In this document: positions 17,308-26,008 of the stretch, piece after piece
How positions within the stretch are numbered: position 1 is the stretch's first letter
How the letters are laid out: every line of letters begins with the position of its first letter
NCBI RefSeq assembly: GCF_000612545.2
Contig: NZ_CP097800.1
Coordinates: 5,840,501 to 5,904,500, forward strand
Origin: Streptomyces sp. PCS3-D2
GTDB lineage: Bacteria; Actinomycetota; Actinomycetes; Streptomycetales; Streptomycetaceae
Direction of reading: 5' to 3'
DNA: 64,000 nucleotides
Translations under genes and position numbers: made by a program
The notes under the pieces: model-generated
What the model saw: the letters and a program-made list of their open reading frames with translations, nothing else
Told to the model about the DNA's origin: nothing
The model's database searches: none

Positions 17308-18747
17308 ATGCCGCTCAGCCGCAGAGACTTCACCGCCCGTACCGTCATCGCCGGCGCGGGAGTCGCGCTCACCGGGACCGTCGGCGCCCTCGCCACCGCA
17401 CCGGGCGCGCTCGCGGCCGAGGACGGCGCGCACCACGATCAGCACGGGCGGCCCTGTGAGCCCGGCTACGGCCCGCTGGTCCCCGACCCGGCCGGCATCC
17501 TCGCCCTCCCCGCAGGCTTCCGGTACCGCGTGATCACGCACAGCGGCGTCACCCGGCTGGAGTCCGGTGAGACCACCCCGTCCAACCACGACGGGACCGC
17601 GGCCTTCGAGGGCGGGCGGGGCGTCACCCTCCTCGTCAACAACCACGAGCTCAAGGGTCGGCGGGAGAACTGGGCCCGCCCCGTCCCGCTCGCCGAGGGC
17701 CTTGTCTACGACCCGGCCGCGGCAGGCGGATGCACCGTGGTCGAGGTCCGGCGCGGCGGCGAGGTCGCCGAGTGGGTCGGCATCGCCGGTACGTCGACCA
17801 ACTGCGCGGGCGGCGCAACGCCTTGGGGCACCTGGCTGACCTGTGAGGAGAACTCGGACCTCGCCGGCAAGAACGGCATGACCAAGGACCACGGCTACGT
17901 CTTCGAGGTGGACCCGCACGACCGCCGCGCCAACCGCGATCCCCGGCCCGTCAAGGCCTTCGGCCGCTACGACCACGAGGCCGTGGTCATCGACCCGCGC
18001 CAGGGCCACGCCTACCTGACCGAGGACGCCTCCGGGCCCAACGGGCTGCTCTACCGCTGGACCCCGCCCTACGGCTTCCGGCACGGCCGCGGCAGGCTCC
18101 GTACGCTCGCCCCCGACGCCGGTGTGCTCCAGGCCGCCAAGTGCATCGACAGCTCGGGCCGGTTCGTCGACGACTTCTCGCGCGCCACGCGGATCGGCAC
18201 CGTCTACGGCGTGGACTGGGTGGACGTGCCGGACCGCGACGCGCGCACGGTGCCGGTGCGGCGGCAGTTCGCCGACAACGTGGTGACACGCGGACGCAAG
18301 CTGGAGGGCATGTGGTGGGCCGACGGAGGCGCGTACTTCGTCTCCTCCTACGCCCGTGAGGAGAGCCCGGGCGCCGCGCACGACGGCCAGGTCTGGTTCT
18401 ACGACCCCAAGCGGCGCACGGTCCGGCTGACCGTCCTCATCGGGGTCAACGCCGACCCGGCCGCGGACGGCGGCTATGACGGCCCGGACAACATCACCGT
18501 GTCGCCGTACGGCGGGCTGGTCATCGCGGAGGACGGCTCGGGGCTGCAACACCTGTTCGGCGCGACCGAATCGGGCCGCACCTACCCGCTGGCGCGCAAC
18601 GAGCTGAACATCGGCTCGGCCGAGGAGCCCGAGTACTCCGAGTTCACCGGGGTGTGCTTCTCACCCGACGGACGCACCCTGTACGCCAACATCCAGGAGC
18701 CCGGCATCATGCTGGCCATCACCGGGCCGTGGCGGCGCGCACACTGA
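17308..18747 (+). CDS. phoX: PhoX-family phosphatase (DUF839), Tat-exported
   Basis: The 479-residue protein carries a twin-arginine signal (SRRDFTAR, then a hydrophobic stretch to AEDG near residue 40), so it is exported folded. The body matches the DUF839/PhoX fold: GYGPLVPDPAGILALPAGFRYRVI, LLVNNHEL, TPWGTWLTCEEN, HGYVFEVDP, GRYDHEAVVIDP, EGMWWADGGAYFVSS, DGPDNITVSPYGGLVIAEDG and FTGVCFSPDGRTLYANIQEPG. These enzymes release phosphate from esters using Ca/Fe. The ATG with a CTGGAGA site was preferred over an in-frame ATG 54 bp upstream that would bury the Tat motif. Confidence 0.9.
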   Translation: MPLSRRDFTARTVIAGAGVALTGTVGALATAPGALAAEDGAHHDQHGRPCEPGYGPLVPDPAGILALPAGFRYRVITHSGVTRLESGETTPSNHDGTAAFEGGRGVTLLVNNHELKGRRENWARPVPLAEGLVYDPAAAGGCTVVEVRRGGEVAEWVGIAGTSTNCAGGATPWGTWLTCEENSDLAGKNGMTKDHGYVFEVDPHDRRANRDPRPVKAFGRYDHEAVVIDPRQGHAYLTEDASGPNGLLYRWTPPYGFRHGRGRLRTLAPDAGVLQAAKCIDSSGRFVDDFSRATRIGTVYGVDWVDVPDRDARTVPVRRQFADNVVTRGRKLEGMWWADGGAYFVSSYAREESPGAAHDGQVWFYDPKRRTVRLTVLIGVNADPAADGGYDGPDNITVSPYGGLVIAEDGSGLQHLFGATESGRTYPLARNELNIGSAEEPEYSEFTGVCFSPDGRTLYANIQEPGIMLAITGPWRRAH

Positions 18748-18772
18748 CGCTCCGCCCGGCCGGATCGCGGGC

Positions 18773-18949
18773 TCAGTGGGCCGGGGAGACCTCCATACGG
18801 GAGGCCTCGGCCCACTCGGCGAGCAGGAACTCGTACGCCTCGGAGGGCCAGTCGCCGTCCACCCTGGTCTCCACGAGGTGCCGTATCGCCTCGTTCGCCT
18901 CGGCGGCGGACGGGCGGGCGGGCCCCGCGGGTGTGAGTGACTCGTGCAT
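18773..18949 (-). CDS. Small soluble protein, unknown function
   Basis: The 58-residue protein (MHESLTPAGPARPSAAEANEAI...) is acidic and helical, with a conserved-looking core AIRHLVETRVDGDWPSEAYEFLLAEWAEA. An AGGAAG site stands just before the ATG. I recognise similar small proteins from Streptomyces genomes but know no function. It converges on phoX with 25 bp between stops. Confidence 0.65.
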   Translation of the reverse strand: MHESLTPAGPARPSAAEANEAIRHLVETRVDGDWPSEAYEFLLAEWAEASRMEVSPAH

Positions 18950-19051
18950 GCTTCCTAGGCTACGGGCGGGCACTGACAGCCACTGACGGACAACGCGTGG
19001 CATCCATCACCCGCGAACCCGTCCGGTGGCGGCCTGTGCCCGCCCACCTGC

Positions 19052-20287
19052 TCAGAGTGCCTGCGCGGCGGGCTTGACCATGCCGCGCACTGTGCGCGAC
19101 TTCACAAATTCGCCCATGGCCGTCATCTCCCACTCGCCGGAGAACTGACGGATCAGCTTCGCCATCATCACGCCCGTCTGCGGCTCGGCGCCGGTGAGGT
19201 CGAAGCGCACCAGCTCCTCGCCGCTGGCCGCGTCGATCAGGCGGCAGTAGGCCTTGGCCACTTCGGTGAACTTCTGGCCGGAGAAGGAGTTGACCGTGAA
19301 GACCAGGCCGGTGGCGTCGGCGGGGAGCCGGCCGAGGTCCACGACGATGACCTCGTCGTCGCCCGCGCCCTCACCCGTGAGGTTGTCCCCCGAGTGCTTG
19401 ATGGCGCCGTTCAGGATGGACAGCTTGCCGAAGTAGCAGCTGTCGATGTGGTTGCGCTGCGGGCCGTACGCGATGACGGACGCGTCGAGGTCGATGTCCC
19501 GGCCGCGGAAGGCGGGCTCCCAGCCCAGGCCCATCTTCACCTGGGAGAGCAGCGGTCGGCCGCCCTTGACCAGGGAGACGGTCTGGTTCTTCTGGAGACT
19601 GACCCGGCCCTTGTCCAGGTTGATCTTCCCGGTGGCGGGCGGGGCGGCCGGGGGCGCGGGCGCCGGGGCGGGGGTGACCGGGGCGGGGGTGCCGACGCCG
19701 GCGGTGAGCCAGGGGGAGGGCTGGTGGCCGGCGGGCGGGGCGGGGGGCATCGCGGGTGCGGGCGGGGCGGCCGCCGGAGCCGGCTCCTCGTCCACGCTGA
19801 CCCCGAAGTCGGTGGCGATGCCGGCCAGGCCGTTGGCGTACCCCTGGCCGACCGCGCGGACCTTCCAGGCGCCGCCGCGCTGGTAGATCTCGACGACGAC
19901 GAGCGCGGTCTCGGTGGCCAGCTGCGGCGGGGTGAACGAGGCGATCACCGTGCCGCCGTCGGCATTGCGCACGGTGGCGGTGGGCTCGATGCCCTGGAAG
20001 GTCTGCCCGGCGGCGTCGGGACTGGCCGTGACCACGATCCGCTCGATGCCCTGCGGCACCGCGGAGGTGTCGACGGTGACCGAGTCCGGTGCCGCGCCCC
20101 CACCGGACCGGTAGGTGACGCCGGGCCCGGAGGGCTGGTTGAAGAAGATGAAGTCGGCGTCGGAGCGCACCTTGCCGTCCGCCGTGAGGAGCAGGGCGGA
20201 CACGTCGAGCCGCACCGGCGCAGCCACGTCGACCGTCACGCGGGCGGCGTTGAGCGGCAGATTGGATCCAGGGGTCATAGCGGTCAT
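19052..20287 (-). CDS. TerD-family protein with two TerD domains
   Basis: The 411-residue cytoplasmic protein has an N-terminal TerD domain (residues ~1-175: MTPGSNLPL start, LDVSALLLTADGKVRSDADFIFFNQP), a Pro/Ala-rich linker (~175-230) and a second TerD-like domain (~235-400: INLDKGRVSLQKNQTVSL, GWEP, IDLDASVIAYG, IKHSGDNLTGEGAGDDEVIVVDLGRLP). The Asp-rich loops DADF and GDDE are the calcium sites of the family. TerD proteins act in tellurite/stress responses. The start could also be the ATG nine bases downstream; neither has a clear ribosome-binding site. Confidence 0.88.
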   Translation of the reverse strand: MTAMTPGSNLPLNAARVTVDVAAPVRLDVSALLLTADGKVRSDADFIFFNQPSGPGVTYRSGGGAAPDSVTVDTSAVPQGIERIVVTASPDAAGQTFQGIEPTATVRNADGGTVIASFTPPQLATETALVVVEIYQRGGAWKVRAVGQGYANGLAGIATDFGVSVDEEPAPAAAPPAPAMPPAPPAGHQPSPWLTAGVGTPAPVTPAPAPAPPAAPPATGKINLDKGRVSLQKNQTVSLVKGGRPLLSQVKMGLGWEPAFRGRDIDLDASVIAYGPQRNHIDSCYFGKLSILNGAIKHSGDNLTGEGAGDDEVIVVDLGRLPADATGLVFTVNSFSGQKFTEVAKAYCRLIDAASGEELVRFDLTGAEPQTGVMMAKLIRQFSGEWEMTAMGEFVKSRTVRGMVKPAAQAL

Positions 20288-20339
20288 GCCGGGAGAACGA
20301 GCGGGGATGCTTTGCCGTTCCCTTACCTTGGCGATATTT

Positions 20340-20388
20340 CGCCGCCGGGCGCCGGGGCGGTCGCGCCGCGCCCCGGCGCCCGGCGGCG
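20340..20388 (-). terminator. Terminator of the aldehyde dehydrogenase gene
   Basis: A 20-bp perfect GC stem with a 9-nt loop (20360-20368) lies 16 bp past the aldehyde dehydrogenase stop and before the terD-like start. It separates two genes on the same strand. Confidence 0.85.
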
Positions 20389-20403
20389 CGGCGGGTGTGC
20401 TGC

Positions 20404-21927
20404 TCAGCCGCCGGTCACCCGGCGCGGCAGGCCCAGCGGATTGGCCTCGCGGAGCTCGGCCGGAAGAAGAGCATCCGGGACGGACTGGTAGGCCACCGGC
20501 CGCAGCCAGCGCTCGATCGCCGTGCCGCCCACCGAGGTGGAATGCGAGGTCGCGGCCGGGTACGGCCCGCCGTGGTGCTGGGCCGGGGCCACCGCGACCC
20601 CGGTCGGCCAGCCGTTGACCACGATCCGCCCCGCCAGCCCCGTCACCTGCCCGATCAACTCGGCGGCCGGGCCGGGGGCGCCCTCGGTCTCGGCGGCCGA
20701 CAGCTGGAGGGTGGCGCTCAGGTTTCCGCCGAGGCGCTCCAGGACCGCGCTTGCCTCGGCCTGGCCGGCGTACCGGACGACGACGGTGACCGGGCCGAAG
20801 CACTCCTCGAGGAGGACGTCGTGCCGGTCGCCCGCGAGGAGCTCCTCCGCCCGTACCGTCAGATATCCCGCTCCCACGGTGTGCTCGCCGCCGGCCCCGG
20901 GGGTGACGGGGGCGTCGACGCCGGGCAGCGCGGCCCGCTCGCGCACCCCGGTGACGAAGTTCTCCCGCATCCGGTGGTCGAGCAGCACCCCGGGTTCGGT
21001 CTCGCCGAGGGCCTTGGTGAGCTCGCCGGTGATCCGGTCGCCGTCCGTGCCGTCGGGCACCAGGACCAGGCCGGGCTTCACGCAGAACTGGCCGACCCCG
21101 AGGGTGACCGAGCCAGCGAGCCCTGCGCCGATCTCCTCGGCGCGCTCGGCGGCGGCCGCCGGGGTGACCACGACGGGGTTGAGGGAGCCCAGTTCGCCGT
21201 GGAAGGGGATCGGTACGGGCCGGGCGGCGGCCGCGTCGAACAGGGCCCTGCCGCCCCGGATGGAACCGGTGAAGCCGGCGGCGGCGACCAGCGGGTGACG
21301 GATCAGCTCCAGGCCCGCGTCGAATCCGTGGACCACGCCCACCACTTCGGGCGGGAGCCCGTTCGCGACGGCCGCCCGGCGCAGCAGCGAGGCGCACAGC
21401 TCGGAGGTGGCGGGGTGGTCGGGGTGCGCCTTGACCACGACCGGGCAGCCGGCGGCCAGTGCGCTCGCAGTGTCGCCGCCGGGGACGGAGAAGGCGAGCG
21501 GGAAGTTGGAGGCGGCATAGACGGCCACCACGCCGAGCGGGACCTTGTAGCGGCGCAGGTCGGGGCGCGGCGGAGTGCGGGAGGGATCCGCGTGGTCGAT
21601 CCGGATGTCGAGGTAGGTCCCCTCCTCGACGGCGTCGGCGAAGGCGCGCAGCTGGCCGGTGGTGCGGGACAGCTCGCCGGTCAGCCGACCCGGGCCGAGC
21701 GCGGTCTCGGCGTCGGCGGCCTCGATGACGTGGGCGGCGGCCTCGTCGAGCAGGGCGGCGGCGGTGCGCAGGAAGGCGGCGCGGGCGGCGGCGTCCGCGA
21801 GCGCGCCGCGGGCGGCGTGGGCGGCTCGCACGGCTTCGTCCACTTCGCGGGATGTGGCCTCCACCGCAACCTGCTCGCGCTGCTTCCCGGTGCGGGGGTC
21901 CACACTCCAAACTGGTGTCGCTGCCAT
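20404..21927 (-). CDS. Aldehyde dehydrogenase, alpha-ketoglutaric semialdehyde dehydrogenase-like
   Basis: The 507-residue NAD(P)-dependent enzyme oxidises an aldehyde to an acid. Visible: the cofactor region GVVAVYAASNFPLAFSVPGG and CPVVVKAHPDHPATSE, catalytic Glu in FHGELGSLNPVV (near residue 260) and catalytic Cys in GVGQFCVKPG (near 294). The FHGELGSLNP and GQFCVKPG blocks resemble ketoglutaric semialdehyde dehydrogenases of sugar-acid and hydroxyproline catabolism. A GGAGG site precedes the ATG. It is divergent from an IclR regulator with a palindrome between, a usual layout for a catabolic enzyme and its regulator. The substrate is inferred. Confidence 0.88.
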   Translation of the reverse strand: MAATPVWSVDPRTGKQREQVAVEATSREVDEAVRAAHAARGALADAAARAAFLRTAAALLDEAAAHVIEAADAETALGPGRLTGELSRTTGQLRAFADAVEEGTYLDIRIDHADPSRTPPRPDLRRYKVPLGVVAVYAASNFPLAFSVPGGDTASALAAGCPVVVKAHPDHPATSELCASLLRRAAVANGLPPEVVGVVHGFDAGLELIRHPLVAAAGFTGSIRGGRALFDAAAARPVPIPFHGELGSLNPVVVTPAAAAERAEEIGAGLAGSVTLGVGQFCVKPGLVLVPDGTDGDRITGELTKALGETEPGVLLDHRMRENFVTGVRERAALPGVDAPVTPGAGGEHTVGAGYLTVRAEELLAGDRHDVLLEECFGPVTVVVRYAGQAEASAVLERLGGNLSATLQLSAAETEGAPGPAAELIGQVTGLAGRIVVNGWPTGVAVAPAQHHGGPYPAATSHSTSVGGTAIERWLRPVAYQSVPDALLPAELREANPLGLPRRVTGG

Positions 21928-21946
21928 GGCCCACTGCCTCCTGGGT

Positions 21947-21964
21947 CGTTCAGTATTCTGAACG
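21947..21964. promoter_or_regulatory. Operator for the IclR regulator
   Basis: CGTTCAGTATTCTGAACG is an 18-bp palindrome, perfect at all pairs around TATT, 20 bp upstream of the aldehyde dehydrogenase ATG. The GTTC...GAAC form is typical of IclR-family sites. The IclR gene is divergent from here. Confidence 0.7.
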
Positions 21965-22064
21965 CGGTTCCGGTGGATGAATGATCACATCTGTTGGGGA
22001 CTCTATTTCCGGGTCCTCCGCGTGACAAGGGGCGACCCGAGGCGACCAGAGGGGAAGCAGCTGC

Positions 22065-22847
22065 ATGACGACGACCGAGTCGGGGATCCCCGCCCAGGCG
22101 GCACCGGTCAAATCGGCGGTCCGGACCGTCCTGCTGCTGGAGCACTTCGCGGCCAGCCCCGGCCTGCACAGCCTGGCCGACATCCAGAACGACCTCGCCC
22201 TGCCCAAGTCCAGCCTCTACATGCTGCTGCGAACCCTGGTGAACCTCGGCTGGGTGGAGACGGACGCGACGGGCACGCGGTACGGCATAGGGGTGCGGGC
22301 CCTGCTGGTCGGCAGTTCGTACATCGACGGCGACGAGGTGGTCGCCGCCGCCCGGCCCACCCTGGATCGGCTCTCCGACGACACGACAGAGACCATCCAC
22401 CTGGCCCGGCTCGACGGGACGAGCGTGGTCTACCTCGCCACCCGCCAGTCCCAGCACTACCTGCGGCCCTTCACCCGGGTCGGGCGGCGGCTGCCCGTGC
22501 ACTCGACGGCGCTCGGCAAGGCGCTGCTCGCCACGCACTCGGACGCGGAGGTGCGGGCGCTGCTGCCGCGGCGGCTGGAGGCGGTGACCGAGCACACCGT
22601 CACCGACCGCGAGCAGCTCATCGAGGAGCTGGAGCTGGTACGCGAGCAGGGGTACGCGCTGGACCGGGAGGAGAACACGCTCGGGCTGCGGTGTTTCGGG
22701 GTGGCCGTGCCGTACCGGACGCCGGCCCGGGACGCGGTGAGCTGCTCGGTGCCGGTGGCCCGGCTGACGCCGGGGCACGAGCAGGTCATCAAGGCGGCGC
22801 TGTTCGAGGCGCGCGACCGGCTGTCGGTGGTGACGCGCCGCATGTGA
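22065..22847 (+). CDS. IclR-family transcriptional regulator
   Basis: The 260-residue protein has an N-terminal winged helix (residues ~15-80: AVRTVLLLEHFAASPGLHSLADIQNDLALPKSSLYMLLRTLVNLGW) and the IclR effector domain (RRLPVHSTALGKALLATHSD, GYALDREENTLGLRCFGVAVPYR, ACSVPVARLTPG-like end). It probably controls the divergent aldehyde dehydrogenase in response to a small organic acid. The ATG at 22065 is the first Met before the domain. A hairpin terminator follows. Confidence 0.92.
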   Translation: MTTTESGIPAQAAPVKSAVRTVLLLEHFAASPGLHSLADIQNDLALPKSSLYMLLRTLVNLGWVETDATGTRYGIGVRALLVGSSYIDGDEVVAAARPTLDRLSDDTTETIHLARLDGTSVVYLATRQSQHYLRPFTRVGRRLPVHSTALGKALLATHSDAEVRALLPRRLEAVTEHTVTDREQLIEELELVREQGYALDREENTLGLRCFGVAVPYRTPARDAVSCSVPVARLTPGHEQVIKAALFEARDRLSVVTRRM

Positions 22848-22910
22848 CGGCGCGCGGGCCGCGGGGTGGGCCGGGTGCGCGTGACGGTGCGTGCGCCGCT
22901 GCGCCGCCCG

Positions 22911-22936
22911 CCGCCTCCCCCGCGTGGGGGAGGCGG
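22911..22936 (+). terminator. Terminator after the iclR-type gene
   Basis: CCGCCTCCCCC, a GCGT loop and its exact complement form an 11-bp perfect stem 64 bp past the stop. A second GGGGGAGGC shortly downstream could compete for pairing. Confidence 0.7.
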
Positions 22937-22987
22937 TTCCCCACTGAGGGGGAGGCGGCGGGCCGCCGCGCACGGGACTGTTGGGGC

Positions 22988-23974
22988 ATGACCGCACGAG
23001 CCGTTCACACGAGGCAGGCACCAGAGTCCTCCGCACCTGTTCCCGCGACCGGGAGGAGGCGCATCGTCACGGCAGTGGCCCTGGTGGCCCTGGTGCCGTA
23101 TCTGGCGCTCAAGGTCGCCTGGCTGTCCGGCAGCCGGATCGGGATACCGGACGGCAGCGCGCTGTTGCAGCCCGGTCCGTTCCTCACGGCGGCCAATGCC
23201 GTCACCCTGGCCATGGACGCGTGCGTGATCCCGCTCGTCCTGGTGCTCACCAGACCCTGGGGGCTGAGAACCCCCGGCTGGATGCTGACCCTTCCGGCGT
23301 TCGCCGCCACCGGCCTGCTGACCCCGATCCTCCTGGCTTTCCCGGGGCAGTTGCTCGTACGCGCCCTGGGCTTCGGATCCGGCCCCGAAGCGGCGGCCGC
23401 GCGGGAGCCCTTCCTGGACTCCTGGGTCTTCACCGTCGTGTACACGGGATTCACCGTCCAAGGACTCACCCTGGCCGCGCTGTTCGTGCCCTATGCGCGC
23501 AAGCGTTGGGGCCGGCGGTGGCAGGGCGTGGTGGGAGAGCGGCTGCCGCGACTCACGGGGGTGGTGGCGGCAGCCGCGACCTCCGGTGCCCTGGCTCTGA
23601 CGGCGCTGTTCCTCTACTGGGCCGCAGGCGGCACCGCAGGGCTGAGTGCCGAGCGGGCCGAGGCCCATACGGCGGAGAGCGCCGTCGTGTCCCTGGCCCA
23701 CGCGATGTGCGCGCTCGCCGCAGGAGCGGGGGCGCTGCTCCTGGCCCGCGGCGGAGCCCTTCGGGCGCGGTGGCCGCTCGGGCTCGCCTGGGTCGGTGCC
23801 GCCGCGACCCTGGCGTGGGGGGTCTTCACACTGGCCGTCTCATGGGGGCCGCAGGTCGACGGCGGTGAAGGCCCCTCCACCGCCGAGCAGTTGATCTACG
23901 CTGGCCAGATGGTCACGGGATCGCTCGCCACCGCCGTCCTCACCCGGTTCCTCATATCCCGACGCGAGCATTGA
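22988..23974 (+). CDS. Polytopic membrane protein in a two-component operon
   Basis: The 328-residue protein has about eight hydrophobic segments (for example TAVALVALVPYLALKVAWL, ACVIPLVLVLT, LTGVVAAAATSGALALTALFLYW, ARWPLGLAWVGAAATLAWGVFTLAVSW). No family is recognised. The N-terminal 25 residues are hydrophilic. Its stop shares a base with the kinase start (TGATG), so it belongs to the kinase-regulator operon and may be a sensor partner or a target. Function unknown. Confidence 0.8.
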   Translation: MTARAVHTRQAPESSAPVPATGRRRIVTAVALVALVPYLALKVAWLSGSRIGIPDGSALLQPGPFLTAANAVTLAMDACVIPLVLVLTRPWGLRTPGWMLTLPAFAATGLLTPILLAFPGQLLVRALGFGSGPEAAAAREPFLDSWVFTVVYTGFTVQGLTLAALFVPYARKRWGRRWQGVVGERLPRLTGVVAAAATSGALALTALFLYWAAGGTAGLSAERAEAHTAESAVVSLAHAMCALAAGAGALLLARGGALRARWPLGLAWVGAAATLAWGVFTLAVSWGPQVDGGEGPSTAEQLIYAGQMVTGSLATAVLTRFLISRREH

Positions 23975-25266
23975 TGCGCGGCGGCCTGAGCCGGCTGCTG
24001 GGCGCGCCGGCCCGGCTGCGATGGGTCCACCAGATCCTCGGCGGAGCCCTGCTGATGCCCTACTTCCTCCTGGCCACCGTGGGGGTCGGTATGGCGGCCG
24101 ACGGAGCCAACGCCCTGTCCTCCCTGCCGCTGTCCCTCGCGGCCTACGCCGCGGCTCTGCCCCTGGCCGCCGTCACGGGGGTGTACGGCCTGGTCCGGCC
24201 GCTGTCGGTGAGTGCTGTCCGGGCCATGTGCCAGGTGCCGGGGGAGCGGCTGGCCGAAGGGCCGGCGCGGTCCTGGGCCGCGCGGGGGCGCGCGTCCGCG
24301 TGGTGGACCCTGCACCTGGGGGTCGGGGCGCTCGTCAGCGGCATGACGCTGGCCGTGCCTCCCCTGGCGGTGGTGCTGCTCGTGCTGCCGTTCGTGAGCG
24401 GCCTGCGCGAAGCCCGTCTGGGGTTCGGGTGGTTCGGCACGGGCGTCGAGACGTACGCGGCTCCCCTTGTCGGGATCGGCCTGCTGGCCGCGCTCACCCT
24501 GTGCGCGGCCGCCGCCGGGGAGCTGCTGGCCAAGCTGGCACCCGTACTGCTCGGGCCCACCGCCGCGGACCGGCTCGCCGCGGCCGAGGACCGTGCCGCC
24601 GACCTGGCCGTGCGCAACCGGCTGGCCCGGGAGCTGCACGACGCCGTGGGGCACGCCCTCAGCGCCGTCACTCTCCAGGCGGCCGCCGCCCGGCGGATGC
24701 TGGAGCGCGACCCCGCCTTCGTACGGGAAGCGCTCGCCGCGATCGAGGACACCACCCGGCGGACGGTGGGGGAACTGGACGCCGTCCTGGGCCTGCTGCG
24801 CGAAGGGGAACCGGCCGGACCGGAGGGGCCGCCGGGCCGCGCCCCCACCCTCGCCGCCGACCTGGACGGGCTGCTGGACCGCACTCGTGCCGCGGGCACC
24901 GGCGTCAGCGCGCACCAGGACCCCGGTCCCGCGGGGGACTGGGCGCGGCTCCCGGAGATCACCTCGCGCGAGGCCTACCGGATCGTGCAGGAAGGCCTCA
25001 GCAACGCACTGCGCCACGGCGCCGGCCCGGTGGATCTGCGGATCCTGGTCCGGGCCGGCCAGGACACCGAACGACGAGAACTGGAGATCACCATGACCAA
25101 CCCGCCCGCCGCACCCGAGGGCAGGGAGCCCCGTACCGGCGGGGGCCGCGGGCTGCGCGGCTGCGCGGAGCGGGCCGCACTGCTCGGCGGCAGCATCGAG
25201 GCGGGCCCGTACCAGTCCCGGTGGCGGCTGCGCGCGGTCCTCCCGCTGGCCGGAGCGGACCGGTGA
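23974..25266 (+). CDS. NarL-type sensor histidine kinase
   Basis: The 430-residue kinase has several membrane segments in residues 1-180, a short coil (AAEDRAADLAVRNRLARELHD) and the HisKA_3 phosphoacceptor His in RELHDAVGHALSAVTLQ (near residue 223), then the HATPase domain with N-box EGLSNALRHG and G-box GGGRGLRGCAERAALLGGSI. An in-frame TTG one codon earlier is possible, but the ATG overlapping the previous stop is preferred. The next gene, its response regulator, starts within the stop codon (GTGA). The signal is unknown. Confidence 0.92.
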   Translation: MRGGLSRLLGAPARLRWVHQILGGALLMPYFLLATVGVGMAADGANALSSLPLSLAAYAAALPLAAVTGVYGLVRPLSVSAVRAMCQVPGERLAEGPARSWAARGRASAWWTLHLGVGALVSGMTLAVPPLAVVLLVLPFVSGLREARLGFGWFGTGVETYAAPLVGIGLLAALTLCAAAAGELLAKLAPVLLGPTAADRLAAAEDRAADLAVRNRLARELHDAVGHALSAVTLQAAAARRMLERDPAFVREALAAIEDTTRRTVGELDAVLGLLREGEPAGPEGPPGRAPTLAADLDGLLDRTRAAGTGVSAHQDPGPAGDWARLPEITSREAYRIVQEGLSNALRHGAGPVDLRILVRAGQDTERRELEITMTNPPAAPEGREPRTGGGRGLRGCAERAALLGGSIEAGPYQSRWRLRAVLPLAGADR

Positions 25267-25946
25267 CCGCGGCCGCCCCTGCGGTCCGGCCGCCCCTGCG
25301 CATCGTGCTGTGCGACGATGAGCGGATGGTCCGCACCGCCCTGCGGGTCATCCTTGAGGCCGAAGCCGATTTCGAGGTCGTCGGCGAGGCCGCCACCGGT
25401 GCCGAGGCCGTCCCGCTCGTGCGGTCACTCGCCCCCGACGTGGTGCTGATGGACGTGCGGATGCCCGAGATCGACGGAATCCGGGCCACCCAACAGATCC
25501 TCTCCACCATGCCCGAACCACCCAGGATCGTGGTCGTCACCACCTTCGAGAACGACGCCCACGTCTACGACGCGCTGCGTGCCGGAGCAGTCGGCTTCCT
25601 CCTCAAGCGGGCCGACCCCGACGAACTGATCGGGGCGGTCCGGCTCGTCGCCCGCGGGGACTCGCTGCTCTTCCCGGCCGCCGTACGGTCCCTCGCGGCC
25701 GCCCACGCGGCGGCTGCCGTCCCCGCCGCCGCTCCCTGGATCGCCACGCTGACCGGCCGCGAGGCCGACGTCCTGCGCCTGATGGCCACGGGGCTGTCCA
25801 ACCACGAGATGAGCGAGCGCCTCGGAGTGGGGCCGCAGACGGTCAAGACCCACGTCGCGTCGGTGCTCACCAAGACCGGCTCCCGTGACCGCACCCAGGC
25901 GGTCATCGCGGCCTACGAAGGAGGATTCATCATGAGGAAAGCCTGA
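25263..25946 (+). CDS. LuxR/NarL-family response regulator
   Basis: The 227-residue protein has a receiver domain (RIVLCDDERMVRTAL acidic pair; phosphoacceptor Asp in VVLMDVRMPEIDG near residue 62; VVTTFENDAHVYDALRAGAVGFLLKRAD with the conserved Lys) and a C-terminal LuxR HTH (LTGREADVLRLMATGLSNHEMSERLGVGPQTVKTHVASVLTKTGSRDRTQAVI). The GTG overlaps the kinase stop, so the pair is cotranslated. A class B PBP gene starts 62 bp later on the same strand and may be a target or operon member. Confidence 0.93.
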   Translation: MTAAAPAVRPPLRIVLCDDERMVRTALRVILEAEADFEVVGEAATGAEAVPLVRSLAPDVVLMDVRMPEIDGIRATQQILSTMPEPPRIVVVTTFENDAHVYDALRAGAVGFLLKRADPDELIGAVRLVARGDSLLFPAAVRSLAAAHAAAAVPAAAPWIATLTGREADVLRLMATGLSNHEMSERLGVGPQTVKTHVASVLTKTGSRDRTQAVIAAYEGGFIMRKA

Positions 25947-26008
25947 GAAGTCCGCCACAATCGGGGCAGAGCGGAACGCCCGAGGCCGCCGGGACGTCCT
26001 TTCGGGGG

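Noticed and set aside
23971-23973. TTG start for the histidine kinase
   Set aside because: It adds a single residue; the adjacent ATG overlapping the preceding stop is the simpler choice.
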